In this document: one piece after another, positions 32,815-39,856 of the stretch
Position numbering within the stretch: position 1 is the first letter of the stretch
Layout: every line of letters starts with the position of its first letter
Source: Alicyclobacillus sendaiensis NBRC 100866
GTDB lineage: Bacteria > Bacillota > Bacilli > Alicyclobacillales > Alicyclobacillaceae
Assembly: GCF_001552675.1 (NCBI RefSeq)
Contig: NZ_BCRQ01000013.1
Span: forward strand, 1 to 48,857
Reading direction: 5' to 3'
Length of the DNA stretch: 48,857 nucleotides
The notes under the pieces: generated by a model
Database searches by the model: none
Told to the model about the DNA's origin: nothing
Seen by the model: the letters and a program-made list of their open reading frames with translations, nothing else
Program-made: the position numbers and the translations under genes

Positions 32815-32843
32815 TTGACCCACCTCCTGCGATGCGCTACGCT
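32815..32843 (+). promoter_or_regulatory. Candidate promoter of the 55-residue gene
   Basis: TTGACC (32815-32820) and TACGCT (32838-32843) are 17 bases apart. The -10 is weak, but the -35 matches five of six. The start codon is about 54 bases downstream. Confidence 0.45.
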
Positions 32844-32896
32844 ACAGACAACAGGGCACGCCCTGGTCCGCATTCTCTGGCGGAGGGTCGATCTCG

Positions 32897-33064
32897 ATGG
32901 AACCGCCATTCGAAACGGTCATCTTCACGCAGGCCGATGAAGCTCGCAACGAGCTGATGATGCGGGAGCTCAAGGAAGCGGTGGAACGGAGCCAAATCCG
33001 CGTCGTCGACATTCGGCGGTATCGGGATCAGTTGATCGTCACCTTTCGCCGGCTCTCGTCCTGA
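32897..33064 (+). CDS. Small hypothetical protein, 55 residues
   Basis: A short gene with its own ribosome site (GGAGGG nine bases before the ATG), a candidate promoter upstream and a strong terminator downstream. The product opens MEPPFETVIFTQADEA, continues with an amphipathic, acidic-basic helix (ELMMRELKEAVERS) and ends in two strands (IRVVDIRRYRDQLIVTFRRL). There is no membrane helix and no cysteine. Its function is unknown; it could be a regulatory or partner protein of the thiol-redox genes that follow. Codon use matches its neighbours, which supports it being real. Confidence 0.65.
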   Translation: MEPPFETVIFTQADEARNELMMRELKEAVERSQIRVVDIRRYRDQLIVTFRRLSS

Positions 33065-33132
33065 GACGGGCGGGAGCCGCCCGGCTCACGCGCCGGTCGC
33101 TTCAGGCTGTCCACGCCACTCCTTCTCTTCTC

Positions 33133-33163
33133 GGGCGGGTCGTCGATCCGCCCCCCTTTTTTT
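33133..33163 (+). terminator. Rho-independent terminator after the 55-residue gene
   Basis: An eight-base-pair stem (GGGCGGGT with ATCCGCCC, one G-U pair) and a five-base loop are followed by CCC and seven T residues. It isolates the small gene from the thioredoxin-like gene. Confidence 0.8.
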
Positions 33164-33214
33164 GGCCCGAACCATCTCGCCGCTCGGTCGAGTGGTTTTG
33201 AGCGTGCGGCGCAG

Positions 33215-33220
33215 TATAAT
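33215..33220 (+). promoter_or_regulatory. Candidate -10 box of the thioredoxin-like gene
   Basis: A perfect TATAAT lies 23 bases before the GTG start and after the terminator at 33133. The -35 is not convincing. Confidence 0.45.
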
Positions 33221-33243
33221 GAAGGCGGAAGGGAGCGAGAGCC

Positions 33244-33564
33244 GTGGAAGAGATTCGAACGGTCGAAAGGTATCGGGAAGCGGTGCAATCCGGCCGCGTG
33301 GTGGTCGAATTCTATGCGACGTGGTGTCCGGACTGCCGTCGCATTGAGCCATATCTAGGGGAATGGGAAGAAAAGTACCGTGATCAATTTTCGATGGTTC
33401 GCGTGAACCGGGACGAGGTTCCGGATCTGGCGGAAGAGCTCCAGATCCTCGGGATCCCGACCTTCCTCGTCTACGAACAGGGCCGTGAAGTCAAGCGGCT
33501 CTTCAGCCGCGACACGAAGTCCAAGGAGCAGGTGGAGCAGTTCTTGGACCAGGCGTACGCCTGA
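33244..33564 (+). CDS. Thioredoxin family protein with a WCPDC active site
   Basis: A 106-residue thioredoxin-fold protein. Seen: EFYATWCPDCRRIEPYL with C28 and C31, the cis-proline segment ILGIPTFLVYEQG, and a C-terminal helix. The CPDC centre differs from the CGPC of classical thioredoxin (the gene at 9233) and should alter redox potential and partner choice. The GTG start follows GGAAGGGAG. It lies 72 bases before the degenerate acyl-CoA synthetase gene and 2 kb before thioredoxin reductase, on the same strand, so a shared thiol-redox function is plausible. Confidence 0.9.
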   Translation: MEEIRTVERYREAVQSGRVVVEFYATWCPDCRRIEPYLGEWEEKYRDQFSMVRVNRDEVPDLAEELQILGIPTFLVYEQGREVKRLFSRDTKSKEQVEQFLDQAYA

Positions 33565-33636
33565 TTTGTGCGATGACGGCCGCGGGCGGCAGTTGCCACT
33601 GCGGCCGTTCGCGCCAGGAGAGGGGCAGAGAGCGGT

Positions 33637-35550
33637 ATGACGTCGTTGCACCACTTTTTTCATCCCAAGGTGGTTGCCGTCGTGGGCGCGTCGAGGAACA
33701 AGGATCGACTCGGCCACGTCCTGTTTCGACACATCTTGAACAGCGATTTTCGCGGGACGGTCTATCCCGTCAATCCGTCCGCGCAATCGGTGGCCGCAGT
33801 CCGCGCCTATCCCAGCCTGCGCGACGTCCCGGAACCCGTCGATCTCGCCGTGCTGGTCGTGCCCGCCTCGCAGGTCCTGTCCGTCATCGACGACGTGATC
33901 GCCGCGGGCATCAAGCACGTGATGATCTTGTCGTCGGGTTTTTCTGACATGGATAAGCCAGGGGAGGAGCTGGAGCGCGAGATCTCCGAAAAGCTCCGCG
34001 CGGCGGGGTGCCGTCTCATCGGCCCCAATAGCCTCGGCCTCATCCAGATGGACAGCGAGACGCGGCTCAACGCGAGCTTTGCGCCGAAGGTGCCGGAGTA
34101 CGGGCACGTGGCCATCGCGTCCCACTCCGGGGCGCTCGGCATCACCATCCTGGACTACGCGGCCTATATCGGCCTGGGCGTCGCGAGCTTTGTCAGCCTG
34201 GGCAATCGTGCGGACGTCTCCGGCAATGATCTTCTCCAGTACTGGGGCGACGATCCTGCCATCGAGATGATCCTTCTCTACCTCGAGTCGTTCGGGAATC
34301 CGAGGAACTTTTCTCGGCTCGCCCGGCGCATCACCCGCCAGAAGCCCATCCTGGCCGTCAAGAGCGCCCGAACGCCCGTGGGGCACGACGTGGCGAACGC
34401 GCGGACGGTGTCCGTGGCAGCCGAGGACGCGACGGTGGAGGCGATGTTTCAGCAGGCCGGCGTCATCCGTGTCGATACGCTCCAGGAACTGTTTGACGTC
34501 GCCGTTCTGCTCAAGGCGGGGCCGACACGCGGTGGGCGCCGCGTGGCGGTGGTGACGAACACCGCCGGGGGCGCCGTGATGACCGTCGACCGCATTGTCA
34601 GGGAAGGTTTAGAATTTGTGGGGCCTGTCATCAACGTCGGTTTTGAGACGCTCGCGGAGAGCTATCGCGAGGTGTTGCCGCAGGTGCTGCGCGACCCAAG
34701 CGTGGACTCGGTCATCGTGCTGTTCACGCCCGTGGGTCCGTCGAACGAGGAGGCCGTGCGCGTCGCCATCTCGGCCGCGCTGTGCGAAGTGGCGAACGAT
34801 CCGCCCGTCCCCGGAGGTCGCCACCCGTACGAAAAGCCCGTGGTGGCCAACTTTCTGACCACGGGCGACTATCGCGTGCGCATGCTCGAGGTGGACTCAG
34901 AGCGGCAGATCCCCATTTATCCGTTTCCGGAGCAGGCCGTGCGCGCCCTCGCGAAGGTTGTGGCCTACCACGAGTACCGCGAGAAGGATCCGGGCGTGAT
35001 TCCCTTTGTCGACGGGATCGACACGGATCTTGCCAGGACCCGCATGTACCAGGAGATTTCCGCGACGTCGTATCGCGGTGAGGAGAACGTCCAGGGCCTC
35101 GTGATGCTGGATTGGCCCGCCGTGCGCGAGGTGCTCGCCGCCATCGGGCTCGATACAGCGGATGCGCCGAACGCCCAGGCCGAGGAGCAGGCGAGCTTCA
35201 ACATCGTGGTGGAGACGGATCCGCTCTTTGGCCCGCTTCTGCGCCTGTACCTTTCCTCGGAGGAACGGGGCGCCGCGGCGCTCCGGCGCTCGGCCAAGAC
35301 GCTGCCGACGGTGCGCCTCCTGCCGCTGACGGACGCGGACGCCAGAGAACTTTGGAGCGACGCGCTCCTCAACAGCGCTTCGTCGCGGATGAAGCCGCAT
35401 GAGGACGTCGTGATCGACGCGATGATCCGAATGTCGCAGTGGGTGGAAGACGTGTCAGAGATTGTGGAGGCGGATCTGTACTTCGTCATCGAGGGCCATC
35501 GCGCCGTGTGCGTGGCGGGCCGAGTGGAAGTCGCGCGGCGCAACGGGTAA
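33637..35550 (+). CDS. ADP-forming acyl-CoA synthetase-like protein, probably catalytically inactive
   Basis: A 637-residue protein with the order of archaeal-type acetyl-CoA synthetase (ADP-forming): a Rossmann CoA-binding domain (HPKVVAVVGASRN, residues 8-130), two succinyl-CoA ligase-like domains (about 145-450), and a C-terminal ATP-grasp-like part (about 460-637). Key features are lost. The phosphohistidine motif, normally SHTGALAG, aligns with ARTVSVAA, placing Arg at residue 256. The ATP-grasp region is short, keeping only echoes such as ETDPLFGPLL. The CoA pocket (PNSLGLIQ, SHSGALGITILDYA) looks intact. It may act as a CoA or acyl-CoA sensor, as in PatZ-like proteins. AGGAGAGGGGCAGAG precedes the ATG. 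trxB follows after 28 bases. Confidence 0.85.
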   Translation: MTSLHHFFHPKVVAVVGASRNKDRLGHVLFRHILNSDFRGTVYPVNPSAQSVAAVRAYPSLRDVPEPVDLAVLVVPASQVLSVIDDVIAAGIKHVMILSSGFSDMDKPGEELEREISEKLRAAGCRLIGPNSLGLIQMDSETRLNASFAPKVPEYGHVAIASHSGALGITILDYAAYIGLGVASFVSLGNRADVSGNDLLQYWGDDPAIEMILLYLESFGNPRNFSRLARRITRQKPILAVKSARTPVGHDVANARTVSVAAEDATVEAMFQQAGVIRVDTLQELFDVAVLLKAGPTRGGRRVAVVTNTAGGAVMTVDRIVREGLEFVGPVINVGFETLAESYREVLPQVLRDPSVDSVIVLFTPVGPSNEEAVRVAISAALCEVANDPPVPGGRHPYEKPVVANFLTTGDYRVRMLEVDSERQIPIYPFPEQAVRALAKVVAYHEYREKDPGVIPFVDGIDTDLARTRMYQEISATSYRGEENVQGLVMLDWPAVREVLAAIGLDTADAPNAQAEEQASFNIVVETDPLFGPLLRLYLSSEERGAAALRRSAKTLPTVRLLPLTDADARELWSDALLNSASSRMKPHEDVVIDAMIRMSQWVEDVSEIVEADLYFVIEGHRAVCVAGRVEVARRNG

Positions 35551-35578
35551 CATAACATGAAAGAGGGGAGGACTTTCC

Positions 35579-36538
35579 ATGGAACACAGGAGGCTCATCA
35601 TCCTGGGAACAGGGCCTGCTGGATACACGGCGGCCATTTACGCGGCGCGAGCCAACTTGGAGCCGCTCGTGTTTGAGGGCGATCAGGCGGGCGGCCAGTT
35701 GACGATGACGACGGAAGTGGAAAACTTCCCGGGCTTTCCGGACGGCGTCATGGGTCCGGAGTTGATGGAAGCGATGAAGAAGCAAGCAGAAAAGTTTGGC
35801 GCGGTGTTTCGGTCGGGGATGGCGACGGGGGTGGACCTGTCGCAGCGCCCGTTCAAGGTCGTGATCGACAAAGAACACGAATACACGGCGGACGCGCTGA
35901 TTGTGGCCACGGGCGCTTCGGCCAAGCTGCTCGGGATTGAGGGCGAGAGCGAGATGATTGGCCGGGGCGTGTCGACGTGTGCGACGTGCGACGGGTTCTT
36001 CTTCAGGAACAAGCGCGTCATCGTGGTCGGCGGTGGTGACTCCGCGATGGAGGAGGCGACGTTCCTCACGAAATTCGCGTCCGAGGTGACGATTGTCCAC
36101 CGCCGAGACGAGTTCCGCGCCTCGAAAATCATGCAGGAGCGCGCCAAGGCAAACCCCAAAATCCGGTTTGTGATGAACGTCCGGCCGAAGCGCGTGCTGT
36201 CCGACGGCAACAAGGTGACCGGGCTCGAGGTGGTGGACAATCGGACGGGAGAGACGAAGGTGCTCGAGGCCGATGGCGTGTTTGTCGCTATCGGGCACAA
36301 GCCGAACACGGACTTCCTGCGCGGTCAGCTCGAATTGGACGACATCGGGTACATCGTGACCAAGGGGAACACGTCGGAGACCAACGTGGAAGGCGTCTTC
36401 GCCTGCGGCGACGTGATGGATTCCCGCTATCGGCAGGCCATCACGGCGGCGGGGTCCGGCTGCAAAGCGGCCATGGACGCGGAGAAGTTCCTGGAAGGTC
36501 AGGCCGCGCACGACTGGTCGGTGTCGCTCAACGCCTGA
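35579..36538 (+). CDS. trxB: Thioredoxin reductase
   Basis: A 319-residue FAD-dependent enzyme that transfers electrons from NADPH to thioredoxin. Seen: the FAD loop ILGTGPAGYTAAIYAAR, the redox pair CATC (C134, C137), the NADPH motif VGGGDSAMEEA with HRRDEFRA, and the C-terminal FAD segment GVFACGDV. The ATG has GGGGAGG upstream, 28 bases after the acyl-CoA synthetase-like gene. It should serve both thioredoxins in the window. The ferredoxin/flavodoxin type is an alternative, but the HRRDxFRA NADPH signature favours the standard enzyme. Confidence 0.93.
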   Translation: MEHRRLIILGTGPAGYTAAIYAARANLEPLVFEGDQAGGQLTMTTEVENFPGFPDGVMGPELMEAMKKQAEKFGAVFRSGMATGVDLSQRPFKVVIDKEHEYTADALIVATGASAKLLGIEGESEMIGRGVSTCATCDGFFFRNKRVIVVGGGDSAMEEATFLTKFASEVTIVHRRDEFRASKIMQERAKANPKIRFVMNVRPKRVLSDGNKVTGLEVVDNRTGETKVLEADGVFVAIGHKPNTDFLRGQLELDDIGYIVTKGNTSETNVEGVFACGDVMDSRYRQAITAAGSGCKAAMDAEKFLEGQAAHDWSVSLNA

Positions 36539-36641
36539 CGGCTGGACAGGATTTCTGCTTTCGGCACCGTCTGCATGTCGAGGGCGACGTCGGCGCATAC
36601 TTCAGGCGAAACACCCACTTCAACGAAGGAGTGACGCCTAG

Positions 36642-36695
36642 ATGCAGCCGATGCAGCCGATGCAGCCGATGCAGCCGATGCAGCCGATGCAGCCG
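36642..36695 (+). repeat. Six perfect tandem copies of a 9-base unit
   Basis: The unit ATGCAGCCG is repeated six times without a break at the start of the coding region. Copy number changes by slippage would keep the frame and vary only the Met-Gln-Pro tail. Confidence 0.95.
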
Positions 36696-37310
36696 ATGTA
36701 CGGTGCCCAGGGACAGGGCCAGGGGATGGGCTACAACGCGCAGGTGTATCAGCAGATGCGCCAGTTTGCGACGCCCGTCGAAACGGTTCATCAGCACATC
36801 CAGCAGGACGCGCGCTACGCACAGCCGTCGTACGGCTACGCGCCGGTGGGAACCATGGGCATGGGCCACAGCATGCTGAGCCAGTTTGGGTCCCCTCCGC
36901 AGATGGTCCGTCAACATATTCAACAGGACCTACAGGCGTACGACGCGCACCCGATGGGACAAGCCATGGCGGGGATGCACGAAAATGCCGGATACGCCTC
37001 GGGCTATGGCTCGTACGGCGGGCCCCAACAGGCGCATCTCATCTCTATGCAGGGGCGCCAGGCGTATCAGCAAGCGGCGGGCCACGGCGGCTACGGCATG
37101 TCGCCCATGGGGCCCTCTGGGATGATGGCCGGACAGGGCCAGGCGCAACCGTATTCGCATGCCATGCCGATGCAGCCAGGGCAACAACCGTACGGGTATG
37201 GCGCTCCGGGCCATGCCTCGCAAGGCGCGTTTGCACAATACGGGACAGATCCTCGGGTCGTGCGGCAGCATATCCAGCAGGACCTAGGTTATTACGGTGC
37301 GATGCAGTGA
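36642..37310 (+). CDS. Met/Gln/Gly/Tyr-rich repeat protein, possibly spore coat
   Basis: A 222-residue low-complexity protein that I do not recognise. It opens with six tandem Met-Gln-Pro units. Three copies of a 16-residue unit follow: QFATPVETVHQHIQQD (41-56), QFGSPPQMVRQHIQQD (81-96) and QYGTDPRVVRQHIQQD (199-214). Between them is Gly/Tyr/Gln/Met-rich, prion-like sequence without cysteine, lysine or membrane helices. Such composition is seen in Bacillales spore coat proteins, which is the best guess for its role. AAGGAG lies ten bases before the first ATG, but every repeat unit offers another ATG. No promoter of the vegetative type is obvious in the 100-base gap after trxB. Confidence 0.75.
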   Translation: MQPMQPMQPMQPMQPMQPMYGAQGQGQGMGYNAQVYQQMRQFATPVETVHQHIQQDARYAQPSYGYAPVGTMGMGHSMLSQFGSPPQMVRQHIQQDLQAYDAHPMGQAMAGMHENAGYASGYGSYGGPQQAHLISMQGRQAYQQAAGHGGYGMSPMGPSGMMAGQGQAQPYSHAMPMQPGQQPYGYGAPGHASQGAFAQYGTDPRVVRQHIQQDLGYYGAMQ

Positions 37311-37315
37311 CACGA

Positions 37316-37346
37316 AGGGCCAGCCGCTCGCCGAGCGGCTGGCCCT
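37316..37346. terminator. Hairpin between convergent genes
   Basis: AGGGCCAGCCGCT pairs perfectly (13 base pairs) with AGCGGCTGGCCCT around CGCCG. There is no U tract. It serves the repeat-protein gene and the convergent EIIA gene. Confidence 0.55.
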
Positions 37347-37392
37347 GATGCCTTCTCGCGCTGCCGTGGCTTCGGATTGCCCGGCGCGCTCC

Positions 37393-37845
37393 TCAGTTTT
37401 CGACGGCTCCGCGAATGGTATCCACCAGCTGATCCTCATCGACGGCCTCTCGAAGTGCGTTCACAAAGTCGTCGTGCATGAGTTTCCGCGCAAGCTTGGA
37501 CAGCAATCGGAGGTGATCGTCGTGCGCACCTTCGGGAACCAGAATCAGGAACACCGTGTCGACGGGCTGGCCGTCTAGGCTGTTCCAGTCCACGGGTTTC
37601 GCCAATCGTGCGAACAACAGCGCGGGCGCCTGCACCGCGGCGCTCTTGCCGTGCGGAATGGCAATGCCTTTGCCGAATCCAGTTGTGCCTTCCTGCTCCC
37701 GTTGCTCCACGGCCTGTACGGCGCGTTCCACATCGGCCACGTGACCCGAGCGGTGAGCCTGTTCCACCATTCGCCGAATGACGTCGGCTCGCGTCGCCAC
37801 CGATTCGTCCAGAAAGCACACGTGTTCACGCGTCAGCATCGTCAT
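37393..37845 (-). CDS. PTS fructose-type EIIA component
   Basis: A 150-residue free-standing EIIA domain of the fructose/mannitol (PTS_EIIA_2) class. It passes phosphate from HPr to EIIB. Seen: phosphorylation site GKGIAIPHGKS with H65, preceded by EQREQEGTTGFG and followed by VDTVFLILVPEGAHDDHLRLLSKLA. The ATG follows GGAAGGGAAGG. In most bacteria this domain is fused to FruA or FruB. Here it is separate and divergent from deoR-fruK-fruA, whose EIIBC lacks an A domain, so the two should work together. Confidence 0.92.
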   Translation of the reverse strand: MTMLTREHVCFLDESVATRADVIRRMVEQAHRSGHVADVERAVQAVEQREQEGTTGFGKGIAIPHGKSAAVQAPALLFARLAKPVDWNSLDGQPVDTVFLILVPEGAHDDHLRLLSKLARKLMHDDFVNALREAVDEDQLVDTIRGAVEN

Positions 37846-37947
37846 CTTCTTGGACCTTCCCTTCCTCTCGTTTTCCCACCGTTGCGCGACACGCTGGGCG
37901 CGGCGGTCTGCCGCAACCAAGCGTTTTCACGCACCATCGACGCTCCG

Positions 37948-37976
37948 TTGACAATCCCCATGCTACACCATAGAAT
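37948..37976 (+). promoter_or_regulatory. Promoter of the deoR-fruK-fruA operon
   Basis: A perfect TTGACA (37948-37953) and TAGAAT (37971-37976), 17 bases apart, make the best consensus promoter in the window. The leader to the deoR start is about 110 bases. Confidence 0.8.
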
Positions 37977-37988
37977 GATCACAATCAA
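37960..37988 (-). promoter_or_regulatory. Face-to-face promoter of the EIIA gene
   Basis: On the minus strand, TTGATT (37988-37983) and TAGCAT (37965-37960) are 17 bases apart, overlapping the operon promoter so that polymerases would compete. Confidence 0.5.
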
Positions 37989-37992
37989 TCAT
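37975..37992. promoter_or_regulatory. Candidate operator shared by both fructose promoters
   Basis: ATGAT-8-ATCAT is an inverted repeat covering the end of the operon -10 box and the -35 of the opposing promoter. A DeoR/FruR-type repressor bound there would block both. Confidence 0.45.
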
Positions 37993-38096
37993 ATTTGAGC
38001 ATAATAAAGCGCTCGTATGTGAACGATGCCTCCGGCCTTCTTCTCGGCAACGGCGAGCCCTGCGGTTGGGCGAGCGTCGCACAGGAGGTGATGCCT

Positions 38097-38879
38097 GTGT
38101 TTGCGGATGAGCGCAAGGCCCGCATCGCTCAGCACGTGCTCGCGCATCAACGCGCGACCGTGAGTGAACTTGCGCAGATGTTTCAAGCCTCCGAATCCAC
38201 AATTCGGCGAGATCTGCAAGAACTCGAGGAGCAGGGCGTGTTGCGCCGAACGCACGGCGGGGCCGTAGCCAAAGAGATCGCCGCGTTTGAGCCCACGTGG
38301 AGCGAGAAGCGCATTCAGAATCAAGAGGCGAAGATGCGCATCGCGGCGCTCGCGCTCGAGCTCGTGCGGCCCGGACAGGTGGTGCTCCTCGACGCGGGGA
38401 CGACGACCTACGAGCTGGCTCGGCAATGGCGGCACGAGGGCGTGACCGTCGTCACCAACAGCTTGGATATCGCTTCCGAATTGCGTTCGCGCCGTGAACT
38501 GGAGCTCGTCCTGTTAGGTGGCCAGTTTCGCGCCAAGACGGGAGCTTTCGTGGGCCCGTTTGCGGAGCGCATGTTGGACGAACTGCACGTCGATATCGCG
38601 TTTCTGGGCGCCAACGGCGTCGACTTGCGCGGCTTCACGACGCCTAATCCCCAGGAGGCGGCTGTGAAGCGGGCGATGGTCCGCTGCGCCGATCGCGCCG
38701 TGCTCGTGGCGGATCGCACGAAGCTCGATCAGATCGCCTTTGTTCGGGTGGCGACCTGGGACGAGATCGACACGTGGATCTCGGACGGGCCTCTGCCTGA
38801 CGGCGAGTGGCGCCGCTGGCAAGCGGAAGCCGAGGTGGAGTTCATCTGTGAGCGCGAGGACGGAGGGGTGAGGGAATGA
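38097..38879 (+). CDS. fruR: DeoR-family transcriptional regulator of fructose genes
   Basis: A 260-residue DeoR/GlpR-family repressor. Seen: N-terminal winged helix (ERKARIAQHVLAHQRATVSELAQMF, SESTIRRDLQELEEQG, RRTHGGA) and the sugar-phosphate isomerase-like effector domain with LLDAGTTTYELA, VTNSLDIASEL and DRTKLDQIAFV. In FruR proteins the inducer is fructose-1-phosphate. The GTG start has AGGAGG eight bases upstream. The stop overlaps fruK by four bases (ATGA), so it is the first gene of the operon and its role is clear from context. Confidence 0.92.
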   Translation: MFADERKARIAQHVLAHQRATVSELAQMFQASESTIRRDLQELEEQGVLRRTHGGAVAKEIAAFEPTWSEKRIQNQEAKMRIAALALELVRPGQVVLLDAGTTTYELARQWRHEGVTVVTNSLDIASELRSRRELELVLLGGQFRAKTGAFVGPFAERMLDELHVDIAFLGANGVDLRGFTTPNPQEAAVKRAMVRCADRAVLVADRTKLDQIAFVRVATWDEIDTWISDGPLPDGEWRRWQAEAEVEFICEREDGGVRE

Positions 38880-39856
38880 CAGCGCAGCCGGACGAGCCAG
38901 AAAACCTCCGCCTGCCTGACATCGTGACGGTGACCGTGAATCCAGCGATTGACGTCTACGTGCGCACTGACGCCCTCCAGCCGGGCGAACTGCACCGCGT
39001 GGATGAACAGGTGCTGGTGCCGGGTGGGAAGGGCGTGAACGTCTCGCGCGCGCTCGAGGCCATGGGACGGCCGAGCCGCTCGTTTGGCTTTGCAGGCGGT
39101 TCGCGCGGGCGATGGCTGGCTTCCTCCCTACCCGCATGGGCGGAATGGGTCTCAATCCCGGGCGAGACGCGGATGAACCTGAAGGTGATGGAGGACAGCG
39201 GGCGACTCACGGAGTTCAACGGGCCTTCGCCCGCGATCGATCTCGACAGTTGGATGACCTTGAGTGACCGGGTGCTGGGCGCCTTGCGGCCGGGATCGTG
39301 GCTCGTCATTGCCGGGAATCTGCCGGACGGATGTCCGGTCGATGGGTACCGCGCGTGGACCGAGGCGGCCGTGCAGAAGGGGGCGCGCGTCGTCCTCGAT
39401 TCGAGCGGCAATGCGCTGCGCTTCGCGCTCGAAGCGCGTCCGCACGTCGTCAAGCCCAATCGCCAGGAACTGTCGGAGTGGGCCGGGTGCCCCTTGGCCG
39501 ACACGGTCGAGGTGATTGGGGCGGCAAGGCGCATGGCGCGATACGCAGCGTGCGTCGTGGTCTCGCTCGGTGCGGAGGGCGCCGTCGCGGTCACCGAGGA
39601 AGGCGTTTGGCGCGTTCGCGTACCGCGCGTCAAGGTAGTGTCCCCTGTCGGCGCTGGGGATAGCCTGGTGGCTGGCATGGTGCACGCGCTCTCGAGCGGA
39701 GTCTCCGTGCCCGATGCGCTCGCGTTCGCGTCCGCGGTGGCCACGTGCAAGGTGACACTGCCGCCGGGTGCGTTTCCTTCGCTGGCGCAGATTGCGGCGA
39801 TGAAGTCACAAATCGAAATGGACACATGGAGGGATGTGCTGTGGCCAAGTTCGTAG
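38876..39856 (+). CDS. fruK: 1-phosphofructokinase
   Basis: A 326-residue PfkB-family kinase that turns fructose-1-phosphate into fructose-1,6-bisphosphate. Seen: VTVNPAIDVYV at the N-terminus, the sugar-binding PGGKGVNVSRAL, ETRMNLKV, and the ATP/catalytic motif SPVGAGDSLVAG with base D262. The first 14 residues are an extra hydrophilic extension. The start overlaps the fruR stop, and the stop overlaps fruA by 16 bases, so all three genes are translationally linked. Confidence 0.92.
   Translation: MTAQPDEPENLRLPDIVTVTVNPAIDVYVRTDALQPGELHRVDEQVLVPGGKGVNVSRALEAMGRPSRSFGFAGGSRGRWLASSLPAWAEWVSIPGETRMNLKVMEDSGRLTEFNGPSPAIDLDSWMTLSDRVLGALRPGSWLVIAGNLPDGCPVDGYRAWTEAAVQKGARVVLDSSGNALRFALEARPHVVKPNRQELSEWAGCPLADTVEVIGAARRMARYAACVVVSLGAEGAVAVTEEGVWRVRVPRVKVVSPVGAGDSLVAGMVHALSSGVSVPDALAFASAVATCKVTLPPGAFPSLAQIAAMKSQIEMDTWRDVLWPSS

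Noticed and set aside
36642-36695. Tandem repeats as a CRISPR or iteron array
   Set aside because: The copies are contiguous, nine bases long, in frame, and encode Met-Gln-Pro at the start of a gene with a ribosome site.
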